Shown here: positions 58,147 through 64,000 of the stretch, in pieces
How the letters are laid out: each line of letters begins with the position of its first letter
Numbering within the stretch: the first letter of the stretch is position 1
Assembly: GCA_934565655.1 (NCBI GenBank)
Contig: CAKTIE010000006.1
Coordinates: 1-64,000, forward strand
Length of the DNA: 64,000 bases
Reading direction: 5' to 3'
Source of the DNA: an uncultured Oscillospiraceae bacterium
GTDB lineage: Bacteria; Bacillota; Clostridia; Oscillospirales; Oscillospiraceae
Position numbers and translations under genes: made by a program
Notes under the pieces: generated by a model
Told to the model about the DNA's origin: nothing
Databases searched by the model: none
What the model saw: only the letters and a program-made list of their open reading frames with translations

Positions 58147-58655
58147 ATTTTCAGCAGCTTCATCCGCTCCTTATAATCCGGCAGCACCTTGGCCACCTCG
58201 GCATAAAAGGCCGGGCTGTGGTCATGGCGGCGGATATGGGCCAGCTCATGAACCACCACATAGTCGATAGCCGCCTCCGGGTACTGCATCAGGTACAGGG
58301 AAAAGCAGATGCCGTTCTTCCCCGAACAGCTGCCGAAGCGGGTCCGGGCGGATGTGATCTTCACCGACGCGGGCGTCACCCCCATGATGGCGGCGTAGTG
58401 AGCCGCCTTGCCCGGCAGCACCTCCCTGGCCCGCTGCCGCAGCGCGGCGATCTCCCGCTCCGACAGGGGCGGATGGGCGGCCTGACGGGCGGCGACCCTG
58501 GCCTGCGCCTTTTCCAGCCACGCGGCGTGGGATGCCACAAACCGCTCGATCTCCTCCCGGGACATCCGCTGCGGCGCACGCACCAGCACCCTGCCCTCCC
58601 GGGTCACCTCCAGCGCCACGGTGCGGCGGCGGGAACGGATGATCTCATAGTCCAT
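58143..58655 (-). CDS. YgjP-like metallopeptidase domain protein
   Basis: 170 aa of the M48-like YgjP/WLM group (DUF45). It has VVVHELAHIRRHDHSPAFY, which contains HExxH and a distal His, preceded by TRFGSCSGKNGICFSLYLMQ with the conserved (R)WGSC-like block. The N-terminal RSRRRTVALEVTREGRVLVRAP matches the family. The physiological substrate is unknown. The start at 58655 follows GAAGGTGAG; the longer frame from 58709 runs into the region of the mtnN promoter. Confidence 0.88.
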   Translation of the reverse strand: MDYEIIRSRRRTVALEVTREGRVLVRAPQRMSREEIERFVASHAAWLEKAQARVAARQAAHPPLSEREIAALRQRAREVLPGKAAHYAAIMGVTPASVKITSARTRFGSCSGKNGICFSLYLMQYPEAAIDYVVVHELAHIRRHDHSPAFYAEVAKVLPDYKERMKLLKM

Positions 58656-58710
58656 GGGCTCACCTTCCTTCCGATTTTTTATTTTACCCCATGCAGCAGG
58701 CAAATGCAAC

Positions 58711-58740
58711 TTGACATTTGCCCCCCACTCTCCTTACAAT
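58711..58740 (+). promoter_or_regulatory. Promoter of mtnN-luxS
   Basis: TTGACA (58711-58716), 18 bp, TACAAT (58735-58740). Confidence 0.85.
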
Positions 58741-58772
58741 AGGAGCAACACAACGAAACGAGGTCTGCACCT

Positions 58773-59438
58773 ATGAATATCGCCCTTTTCTACGCCATGC
58801 CGTCGGAGATCGACAGCCTCATCCACGGGGCCGCGCCTATGGAGACGGTACACGGCGTGTCCTTTTACCGCATCCGGCCCAACGTGATCGCCTGCTGCGG
58901 CGGCGTGGGCAAGGTGAACGCCGCCATGGCCGCCGCGGTGCTGATTGAGCGCTATCACCCCGATCTGATCCTCAACGCCGGTGTGGCGGGTTGCTTTGAG
59001 GAGGTTCCCATCGGCACGCTGGTGCTGGCGGAAAAGTTTATCCAGCACGATGTGGACACCACCGGCGTGGGCGACCCCATCGGACTGGTCTCCACCGTCA
59101 ACCGGGTAGACTTCCCCACCGCCGACTTTGCCAGAACCAGGGCCGCCATGGATAAGACCGGCTATCCCTACCGCACCGGCACCGTGGCCACCGGCGACTG
59201 GTTCGGCATCCCCGGCAGCCGCGCCGACTGGGTACGGGACACCTTCCACCCGCTGCTGTGCGAGATGGAGGGCGGCGCCGTGGCCCAGGTGTGCTATCGC
59301 TGCGGCGTGCCCTTTATGGCGCTGAAATCCGTGTCCGACTGCCTGACCAGCAGGCACGACTATAACTTTAATTTCCCCACCGCCATGCGGGATCTGAACG
59401 CCGCCGTCATGGCCCTGGTGGATCATCTGGAGGACTGA
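58773..59438 (+). CDS. mtnN: 5'-methylthioadenosine/S-adenosylhomocysteine nucleosidase
   Basis: 221 aa. It removes adenine from SAH and MTA. Catalytic Glu12 is in FYAMPSEIDS; NAGVAGCFEEVPIGTLV, DTTGVGDPIG, and LCEMEGGAVAQVCYRCGVPF (purine/ribose site) follow, with the catalytic Asp in LKSVSDCL. CGAAACGAGG precedes the ATG. It produces S-ribosylhomocysteine for LuxS, whose gene begins four bases later. The two steps recycle SAM by-products. Confidence 0.95.
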   Translation: MNIALFYAMPSEIDSLIHGAAPMETVHGVSFYRIRPNVIACCGGVGKVNAAMAAAVLIERYHPDLILNAGVAGCFEEVPIGTLVLAEKFIQHDVDTTGVGDPIGLVSTVNRVDFPTADFARTRAAMDKTGYPYRTGTVATGDWFGIPGSRADWVRDTFHPLLCEMEGGAVAQVCYRCGVPFMALKSVSDCLTSRHDYNFNFPTAMRDLNAAVMALVDHLED

Positions 59439-59441
59439 ACC

Positions 59442-59906
59442 ATGGAACGTATCGCAAGCTTTACCGTGAACCATGACGTGCTGACGCCGGGGCTGTATCT
59501 CAGCCGCCGTGACGGCAGCGTCACCACCTTTGACCTGCGCTTCAAGAAGCCCAACACCGGCGACCTGCTGACCAACGCCCAGATGCACTCGGTGGAGCAC
59601 ATCATCGCCACCGCCCTGCGCAACAGCGAGCAGAAGGATGCGGTCATCTACTTCGGCCCCATGGGCTGTCAGACCGGCTTCTATTTCCTGTTTGACAGCG
59701 CACAGCTCACCGACGCGCAGGCCATCGACCTGCTGCGTCAGGCATTCGCCCAGGGCGCGGCGTGGGAAGGCCCCATGCCCGGCAAGGCCTCCCGGGAGTG
59801 CGGAAATTATGTCAACCTCGACGTAGCGCTGGCAAGGGAGTGCTGCGCGTTTTACGCCGGTATTCTGGACGGCTGGACGGCGGAAAAGCTGGTCTATCCG
59901 GAGTAA
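59442..59906 (+). CDS. luxS: S-ribosylhomocysteine lyase
   Basis: 154 aa. It splits S-ribosylhomocysteine into homocysteine and DPD, the precursor of AI-2. The metal site is in MHSVEHIIAT (His49 and His53, catalytic Glu52) and the later Cys of SRECGNYV; FGPMGCQTGFYFL contains the catalytic Cys76. Forms an operon with mtnN. An AI-2E-family permease lies 52 kb away in this window, but there is no sign of a link in regulation. Confidence 0.97.
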   Translation: MERIASFTVNHDVLTPGLYLSRRDGSVTTFDLRFKKPNTGDLLTNAQMHSVEHIIATALRNSEQKDAVIYFGPMGCQTGFYFLFDSAQLTDAQAIDLLRQAFAQGAAWEGPMPGKASRECGNYVNLDVALARECCAFYAGILDGWTAEKLVYPE

Positions 59907-59948
59907 GGGAGAAAGTCTGTTTTTTCGCAAAAAATCCCGGTATTTCTG

Positions 59949-59977
59949 TTGACAAAGGGATTTCCCGCTGTTATACT
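59949..59977 (+). promoter_or_regulatory. Promoter of rplU-prp-rpmA
   Basis: TTGACA (59949-59954), 17 bp, TATACT (59972-59977), consensus sigma-A. Confidence 0.9.
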
Positions 59978-59983
59978 AGTAAA

Positions 59984-60071
59984 GCCGCTTTGAATGGGTC
60001 AAAAGTTTTGGCTTTCGCCAAACGCCCCCGACAGCGAGTCCGTAATAAAGGAAAGGCAGGTGCAACAAGTA
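59984..60071 (+). promoter_or_regulatory. Leader of the rplU operon, L21-leader candidate
   Basis: An 88-nt 5' region with GCCGCTTTGAATGGGT, a TTTGGC-TTTC-GCCAAA hairpin (60005-60021) and a purine tract before the start. An L21 autoregulatory leader is known upstream of rplU in Firmicutes; I cannot confirm the match by eye. Confidence 0.4.
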
Positions 60072-60383
60072 ATGCAGGCTATTATCGTGACCGGTGGTAA
60101 GCAGTACGCCGTCTCTGAGGGCGACACTCTGTTTATCGAAAAGCTGGACGCCGAGGCTGGCGCTTCCGTGGTGTTTGACCAGGTGCTGGCGATCGTGGAC
60201 GGCGAGAACACCAAGTTCGGCACTCCCGTGGTGGAGGGCGCGAAGGTGGACGCCACCATCGTGAAGAACGGCAAGGGCAAGAAGATCCGTATCTTCAAGT
60301 ACACCCCCAAGAAGGGTTACCGCAAACGTCAGGGCCATCGTCAGCCCTACACCAAGGTCGAGATCGGCAAGATCAGCTTCTAA
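60072..60383 (+). CDS. rplU: 50S ribosomal protein L21
   Basis: 103 aa. [20 protein letters not shown] is the canonical start, and the C-terminus [20 protein letters not shown] is the L21 signature. First gene of the rplU-prp-rpmA operon. ATG 60072 is the first codon consistent with family length; the open frame upstream covers the leader. Confidence 0.97.
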   Translation: MQAIIVTGGKQYAVSEGDTLFIEKLDAEAGASVVFDQVLAIVDGENTKFGTPVVEGAKVDATIVKNGKGKKIRIFKYTPKKGYRKRQGHRQPYTKVEIGKISF

Positions 60384-60392
60384 GGTGACAGC

Positions 60393-60722
60393 ATGACGAG
60401 CGTCATTTTCCACACCGTGGAAGACCGCATCATCGGATTTGATGCACAGGGACACAGCGGATACGGCGAAGAGGGCGAGGATATCGTCTGCGCCGCCGTG
60501 ACCAGCGCCGTGCGGCTGGTGGAAGCCACCGTCAACGACGTGATGGGGCTGTGCGCCTCGGTGAAGGTCGATCAGGAGACCGCCGCCATCTCGCTCCGGC
60601 TGCCCGGAGGACTGGCGCCCACAGCGGAGTCCACCTGTCAGAATCTCATGACGGGACTGATGGTCTATCTGGCTCAGCTTCACGACGAATATCCGGAAAA
60701 CATCGAAGTGATGGAGGCGTAA
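60393..60722 (+). CDS. prp: Ribosomal-processing cysteine protease Prp
   Basis: 109 aa. Catalytic His21 is in AQGHSGYGEEGEDI and Cys33 in IVCAAVTSAVRL. Prp (formerly YsxB) removes the N-terminal extension of L27, which is needed for ribosome function in Firmicutes. The substrate gene rpmA follows after 43 bp and encodes the matching extension. Operon position between rplU and rpmA is conserved. Confidence 0.95.
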   Translation: MTSVIFHTVEDRIIGFDAQGHSGYGEEGEDIVCAAVTSAVRLVEATVNDVMGLCASVKVDQETAAISLRLPGGLAPTAESTCQNLMTGLMVYLAQLHDEYPENIEVMEA

Positions 60723-60765
60723 GTCTCTCTCCTTCCGTATCTTTTAGAAAGGATGGTACTGCGAA

Positions 60766-61047
60766 ATGTTGCACATTGGTCTGCAGTTCTTCGCCCATAA
60801 AAAAGGTATGGGCTCCACCAAGAACGGCCGCGACTCCGAGTCCAAGCGCCTTGGCCCCAAGCGCGCTGACGGTCAGTTCGTTCTGGCTGGCAACATCCTT
60901 GTTCGCCAGCGCGGCACCCACATTCACCCCGGCACCAACGTGGGCAAGGGTACCGACGACACCCTGTTCGCCAAGGCTGACGGCGTTGTCCGCTTTGAGC
61001 GTCTGGGCAAGGATCGTAAGCAGGTTTCTGTTTACCCCGCCGAGTAA
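60766..61047 (+). CDS. rpmA: 50S ribosomal protein L27
   Basis: 93 aa. The N-terminus MLHIGLQFF directly before [15 protein letters not shown] is the Prp cleavage extension (cut after LQFF). The body [19 protein letters not shown] is typical of L27, whose mature tail reaches the peptidyl-transferase centre. AGAAAGGATGG precedes the ATG. Followed by a strong terminator. Confidence 0.97.
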   Translation: MLHIGLQFFAHKKGMGSTKNGRDSESKRLGPKRADGQFVLAGNILVRQRGTHIHPGTNVGKGTDDTLFAKADGVVRFERLGKDRKQVSVYPAE

Positions 61048-61060
61048 TTTTGTCTTGATC

Positions 61061-61095
61061 AAAAACACGCCTGCCGCACGGCAGGCGTGTTTTTT
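61061..61095 (+). terminator. Terminator of the rplU operon
   Basis: AAAAACACGCCTGCC-GCAC-GGCAGGCGTGTTTTT, 13 bp after rpmA. Confidence 0.95.
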
Positions 61096-61109
61096 GCTGC
61101 GGACGCATA

Positions 61110-61138
61110 TTGACAAAATACGCCGCATATGATACGCT
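61110..61138 (+). promoter_or_regulatory. Promoter of the 26-codon ORF
   Basis: TTGACA (61110-61115), 17 bp, TACGCT (61133-61138). Start expected near 61145. Confidence 0.7.
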
Positions 61139-61180
61139 TGTTCGTGCAAGGGTATCTTACATAGCGGGGCGGTTTTGATC

Positions 61181-61205
61181 CTATCCCTCCGAAAGGAGGT
61201 GATAG
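61181..61205 (+). promoter_or_regulatory. Shine-Dalgarno-sequestering hairpin
   Basis: CTATCCCTCC-GAAA-GGAGGTGATAG: ten base pairs with a single bulged T (61200) and a GNRA tetraloop. The whole GGAGG of the 26-codon ORF lies in the right arm, so translation requires opening of this stem. Confidence 0.75.
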
Positions 61206-61206
61206 C

Positions 61207-61287
61207 TTGAGAATTACTTTCCATATAGGCAACTTTACGGTTACCATTATTATCAAGGAAAGAAAAAACCGCCACTCTGCCAAGTGA
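61207..61287 (+). CDS. 26-aa peptide, candidate type I toxin
   Basis: TTG start 61207, stop TGA 61285-61287, preceded by AAAGGAGGTGAT. The peptide has a hydrophobic/aromatic part of 17 residues (ITFHIGNFTVTIII) and a basic tail (KERKNRHSAK), the layout of many type I toxins and small membrane-active peptides. It has its own promoter, an SD-hiding hairpin and a terminator that overlaps the last codons. A convergent promoter yields a partner RNA (61262-61349). I do not recognise a named family. Function as toxin is inferred from the layout only; a leader peptide or other small protein is the alternative. Confidence 0.6.
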   Translation: MRITFHIGNFTVTIIIKERKNRHSAK

Positions 61288-61297
61288 CGGTTTTCTT
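61262..61297. terminator. Shared bidirectional terminator
   Basis: AAAACCG-C-CACT / AGTG-A-CGGTTTT with a 6-nt loop; T-rich on both sides (TTTTCTTCTT on plus, TTTTTTCTTTC on minus). It holds the last codons and stop of the peptide gene. Confidence 0.75.
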
Positions 61298-61349
61298 CTT
61301 AGAAAAATAGTCATGTAACAGGGATCAAACCGCTCTGCTTGATACCCTT
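61262..61349 (-). ncRNA. Convergent antisense RNA, candidate antitoxin
   Basis: Predicted to start near 61349 and stop at the shared terminator. Its 5' end folds into GGGTATCAA / TTTGATCCC (61347-61321). The 3' part is fully complementary to the end of the peptide mRNA. Its first 30 nt (GCAAGGGTATC..AGCGG..TTTGATCC) are nearly identical to the 5' end of the peptide mRNA, so both RNAs share a leader sequence. Confidence 0.55.
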
Positions 61350-61355
61350 GCTTTT

Positions 61356-61383
61356 ATTATACCCATTTTAAGTCGGTTGTCAA
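61356..61383 (-). promoter_or_regulatory. Promoter of the antisense RNA
   Basis: Minus strand: TTGACA (61383-61378), 16 bp, TATAAT (61361-61356). A perfect match in both hexamers, and stronger than the promoter of the peptide gene. Confidence 0.85.
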
Positions 61384-61404
61384 GTCCGACATATCCTCCC
61401 CCAC

Positions 61405-61433
61405 TTGACGTACCCGCAAATTTCCGCTAAAAT
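61405..61433 (+). promoter_or_regulatory. Promoter of obgE
   Basis: TTGACG (61405-61410), 17 bp, TAAAAT (61428-61433). Confidence 0.75.
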
Positions 61434-61485
61434 AGGATATACTAGGTGTAAAAGGCACATTTTTCAGATAAAACGAGGTAACACA

Positions 61486-62766
61486 ATGGCAAACGGATTC
61501 ATCGACAAGGCTCGCATCACCTGCCGCGCCGGCAACGGCGGCAACGGTGCGGTGGCCTTCCATCGGGAGAAATACATTGCCGCCGGCGGCCCGGACGGCG
61601 GCGACGGCGGCGACGGCGGCTCCATCATTCTGAAGGTGGACGACAACATGTCCACCCTGATGGACTTCCGCTACAAGCGCAAATATGTGGCGTCCAACGG
61701 CGTGGACGGTCAGGGCGGCCGCAAGTCCGGCAAGGACGGCCAGAGCCTCACCATCCGCGTCCCCCGGGGCACACTGGTGCGGGACGCCGAGACCGGCGAG
61801 ATCATCAAGGACATGTCCGACGACCAGCCCTATGTGCTGTGCAAGGGCGGCCGGGGCGGCTGGGGCAACCAGCACTTCGCCACCCCCACCCGTCAGGTGC
61901 CCCGCTTCGCCAAGGCGGGCCTGCCCGGCGAGAGCCACGACGTGGTGCTGGAGCTGAAGCTTCTGGCGGACGTGGGTCTGGTGGGCTTCCCCAATGTGGG
62001 CAAATCCACGCTGCTGAGCGTAGTCACCAAGGCCCATCCCAAGATCGCCAACTATCACTTCACCACCCTGTACCCCAATCTGGGCGTGGTATATGTGGAC
62101 GAGGGCGTCAGCTTCGTCATGGCCGACATTCCCGGCATCATTGAGGGCGCCAGCGAGGGCGCGGGTCTGGGCCACGATTTCCTGCGGCACATCGACCGCT
62201 GCCGTCTGCTGGTGCATCTGGTGGACGTTTCCGGCAGCGAGGGCCGCGACCCCATCGCGGATTTCGATGCCATCAACGCCGAGCTGAAGGAGTACAGCCC
62301 CGAGCTGGCTACCCGTCCCCAGATCGCCGTGGCCAACAAGACCGACCTTCTGATGGACGAGGAGCAGCTGGACGCCTTCCGCGCCCATGTGGAGGCGCTG
62401 GGCTACGAGTTCTTCGCCATGTCCGCCGCCACCCATCAGGGCACCCGCGAGCTGGTGCGGCACATCGCCCAGCGACTCAGCGAGCTGCCGCCGGTAACGG
62501 TGTACGAGCCGGAGTATGTGCCCCGCCCGCCCCAGATCGACACCTCCGAGCCGCTGGAGATCCACCGGGAGGACGACACATGGCTGGTGGAGGGCCCGTG
62601 GCTGCAAAGGCTCATGGCCAACATCAACTTCTCCGACTACGAAAGCCGGATGTATTTCGACAAAATGCTGCGCCAGAGCGGCCTGTTCGACCGGCTGGAG
62701 CAGATGGGGATCCAGGACGGTCACATCGTCAGCATGTACGATCTGGAATTCGAGTACCAGCGCTGA
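61486..62766 (+). CDS. obgE: GTPase Obg/CgtA
   Basis: 426-aa ribosome-assembly GTPase. The Gly-rich Obg fold (about 1-158) includes CRAGNGGNGAVAFHREKY; the G domain has GFPNVGKSTLLS (G1), ADIPGIIEGAS (G3) and VANKTDL (G4). The C-terminal OCT domain (about 340-426) with WLVEGPWLQRLMAN is present, as in Gram-positive Obg. Position after rpmA is classical. GAGGT precedes the ATG at 61486. The TA-like locus is inserted between rpmA and obgE. Confidence 0.96.
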   Translation: MANGFIDKARITCRAGNGGNGAVAFHREKYIAAGGPDGGDGGDGGSIILKVDDNMSTLMDFRYKRKYVASNGVDGQGGRKSGKDGQSLTIRVPRGTLVRDAETGEIIKDMSDDQPYVLCKGGRGGWGNQHFATPTRQVPRFAKAGLPGESHDVVLELKLLADVGLVGFPNVGKSTLLSVVTKAHPKIANYHFTTLYPNLGVVYVDEGVSFVMADIPGIIEGASEGAGLGHDFLRHIDRCRLLVHLVDVSGSEGRDPIADFDAINAELKEYSPELATRPQIAVANKTDLLMDEEQLDAFRAHVEALGYEFFAMSAATHQGTRELVRHIAQRLSELPPVTVYEPEYVPRPPQIDTSEPLEIHREDDTWLVEGPWLQRLMANINFSDYESRMYFDKMLRQSGLFDRLEQMGIQDGHIVSMYDLEFEYQR

Positions 62767-62778
62767 CCGCATAAACGA

Positions 62779-62816
62779 CACCCCCGCCGCGCACACTAGC
62801 GGCGGAGGTGTTTTTT
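62779..62816 (+). terminator. Terminator-like hairpin containing a Shine-Dalgarno
   Basis: ACACCCCCGCCGC / GCGGCGGAGGTGT then TTTTTT. It should terminate obgE, yet the GGAGG of the next small ORF is in its right arm and the T-tract leads to the ATG. Confidence 0.7.
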
Positions 62817-62996
62817 ATGAAGTATGCCATTGATCTTACCGATCTGCTCAACAACGATCCCCAGGCGTATACCTATTTCTACGCCCTGCCCGCCCAGACC
62901 CAGACCGACCTGCGCAAGCGGGACATCCGCAGCATGGAGGAGCTGAAGGCCGCCACAGCGGATCTGGCCTATGCCGACCGCCCGGACGTGTTTTAA
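62817..62996 (+). CDS. 59-aa hypothetical protein
   Basis: Small soluble protein, not assigned. YAIDLTDLLNNDPQAYTYFY, LPAQTQTDLRKRDIRSMEEL and the DRPDVF end suggest a helical protein. GGAGGTGTTTTTT precedes the ATG, within a terminator-type hairpin, so expression is probably low or conditional. A GTG at 62808 is too close to the site. Followed by a bidirectional terminator. Confidence 0.65.
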   Translation: MKYAIDLTDLLNNDPQAYTYFYALPAQTQTDLRKRDIRSMEELKAATADLAYADRPDVF

Positions 62997-63005
62997 GACA
63001 AGCAT

Positions 63006-63042
63006 AAAAATTGACCGCCTTCACAGGCGGTCAATTTTTATA
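63006..63042. terminator. Bidirectional terminator
   Basis: AAAAATTGACCGCC-TTCACA-GGCGGTCAATTTTT between the 59-aa ORF and the ABC ATPase gene. Confidence 0.92.
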
Positions 63043-63051
63043 TAAGAAGTG

Positions 63052-64000
63052 TTACCACTCCAGGTTCTTTTCGGTTTCCTTGCTGAACACATGGGCCACG
63101 TTGCCGCCGAAGATCATGTTGACCTCGCTGCCCATGGGGAAGTGGGCGGCATTGCCGTTGGTGGGTACGATGACCACCACGTCCTTGTCGCCCGCGGTGA
63201 TGTGCAGATGCACGGAGGAGCCCATCAGCTCGCTGACGTCCACCTTGCCCTTGACGCCGTCGGCGCACAGCATGATATGGTCGGGGCGGACGCCCAGCAC
63301 CACATCCTGCTCGGGGACGTTTTTGGCGCTCAGGCGCTGCTGCTTATCCTCGGCCAGCTCCACCACAATGTTATCAACAGCCACGGCATACTTGCCGTTC
63401 TGCTTCACCAGCTTGGCGTCAAACAGGTTCATCTGCGGCGTGCCGATAAAACCGGCCACGAACAGGTTGGCGGGATGGTCAAAGACCTCCTGCGGCGTGC
63501 CGATCTGCTGGATGAAGCCATCCTTCATAATGACGATACGGTCGCCCAGAGTCATGGCCTCGGTCTGGTCATGGGTGACGTAAATAAACGTGGTGTCGAT
63601 CCGCTGGCGCAGCTTGATGATCTCGGCGCGCATCTGGTTGCGCAGCTTGGCGTCCAAGTTGGACAGAGGCTCATCCATCAGGAACACGGAGGGATCGCGG
63701 ACGATGGCGCGGCCGATGGCCACACGCTGGCGCTGGCCGCCGGACAGGGCCTTGGGCTTACGATCCAGATACTGGGTGATGTCCAGGATCTCCGCCGCCT
63801 GCTTCACCTTCTTGTCGATCTCATCCTTAGGAACCTTCTTCAGCTTCAGGGAGAAGGCCATGTTCTCGTACACGGTCATGTGGGGATACAGGGCGTAGTT
63901 CTGGAACACCATGGCGATATCACGATCCTTGGGCTCCACATCGTTCATCAGCTTGTCACCGATCCACAGTTCGCCAGAGCTGATGTCCTCCAGGCCGGCG
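63052..64000 (-). CDS. ABC transporter ATP-binding protein (MsmK/UgpC type), 5' end outside window
   Basis: 316 codons are visible, and the N-terminus with the Walker A motif is beyond 64000. The Q-loop [20 protein letters not shown], signature [15 protein letters not shown], Walker [17 protein letters not shown] and H-loop [15 protein letters not shown] are complete. The C-terminal OB-fold (about the last 120 residues) with [11 protein letters not shown] is typical of carbohydrate-uptake CUT1 ATPases, which often serve several sugar transporters. The specific sugar cannot be read. No permease genes are in view. Confidence 0.93.
   Translation of the reverse strand, partial: AGLEDISSGELWIGDKLMNDVEPKDRDIAMVFQNYALYPHMTVYENMAFSLKLKKVPKDEIDKKVKQAAEILDITQYLDRKPKALSGGQRQRVAIGRAIVRDPSVFLMDEPLSNLDAKLRNQMRAEIIKLRQRIDTTFIYVTHDQTEAMTLGDRIVIMKDGFIQQIGTPQEVFDHPANLFVAGFIGTPQMNLFDAKLVKQNGKYAVAVDNIVVELAEDKQQRLSAKNVPEQDVVLGVRPDHIMLCADGVKGKVDVSELMGSSVHLHITAGDKDVVVIVPTNGNAAHFPMGSEVNMIFGGNVAHVFSKETEKNLEW

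Noticed and set aside
1..64000. CRISPR arrays, rRNA or tRNA genes
   Set aside because: No regularly spaced repeats, no rRNA-like blocks and no cloverleaf with TTCGA-type arm were noticed on either strand by eye.

Overview
The window is a dense, GC-rich (roughly 60 %) stretch of a low-redundancy bacterial chromosome. Gene content points to a Gram-positive member of the Clostridia, most likely an Oscillospiraceae-type gut anaerobe. The indicators are ribonuclease Y, butyrate kinase, LuxS, a TIGR03905 TSCPD protein, a CD1247-type zinc ribbon next to efp, L27 with the Prp-cleaved N-terminal extension, sigma-A type promoters (TTGACA/TTGCAT, 16-18 bp, TATAAT/TAAAAT) and strong GGAGG ribosome binding sites. 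The family and genus placement is inference. No rRNA, tRNA, CRISPR array or prophage was seen.

Layout. 1-4.2 kb: repeats, an amidase-type lipoprotein, rny and an Amidase_3/SH3 protein, all on the minus strand. 4.3-15.4 kb: rRNA methyltransferases (RlmI-like, RsmA), an AI-2E family permease, a G5/3D cell-wall protein, a GIY-YIG protein, a methionine gamma-lyase family enzyme, the minus-strand pfkA-buk pair and a NUDIX gene. 15.6-25.8 kb: an Fe-S protein and a ten-gene cation/proton antiporter operon. Its first eight genes follow the order of the Mrp-like part of archaeal Mbh complexes, and it ends with four NuoL/M/N-like subunits. 25.9-30.9 kb: ssnA and ygfK, linked to purine/uric acid catabolism, with a REP-associated transposase gene between them and a structured leader ending in a terminator in front. 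31-41 kb: SGNH hydrolase, TPP-riboswitch-controlled thiT, cardiolipin synthase, pncB, an XRE-type regulator, efp-pepP-yqeG. 41-50 kb: a two-component system with a GerMN lipoprotein, DacF-like carboxypeptidase, a pseudouridine synthase and a class A PBP. 50-58 kb: a 6S-like RNA candidate, a PrsA/SurA-type foldase, tcdA, proC, a LysR regulator and a fused acyltransferase/GNAT protein. 58-64 kb: a YgjP-like metallopeptidase, mtnN-luxS, rplU-prp-rpmA, a tiny ORF with a convergent antisense promoter, obgE, and the 3' part of an MsmK/UgpC-type ABC ATPase cut by the window end.

How parts work together. Several neighbours form functional units: mtnN-luxS (S-adenosylhomocysteine recycling and AI-2 formation), rplU-prp-rpmA-obgE (50S ribosome assembly, with Prp trimming L27), RR-HK-GerMN lipoprotein facing dacF (envelope homeostasis), thiT under a TPP riboswitch, and pfkA-buk (glycolysis and butyrate end-product).

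Most interesting signals. (1) At 61.1-61.4 kb a 26-codon ORF has its Shine-Dalgarno buried in a GNRA-capped hairpin, and it faces a convergent promoter and shares a bidirectional terminator with it; this has the architecture of a type I toxin-antitoxin locus. (2) The efp leader can form two mutually exclusive hairpins, one of which hides the ribosome binding site. (3) The ssnA leader has several hairpins and an intrinsic terminator but matches no riboswitch class I recognise. (4) A RAYT gene sits inside the ssnA-ygfK operon and carries two copies of its presumed REP target inside its own coding sequence, while four more REP copies lie in inverted pairs elsewhere. (5) The antiporter operon has four ND-type subunits and no hydrogenase genes.
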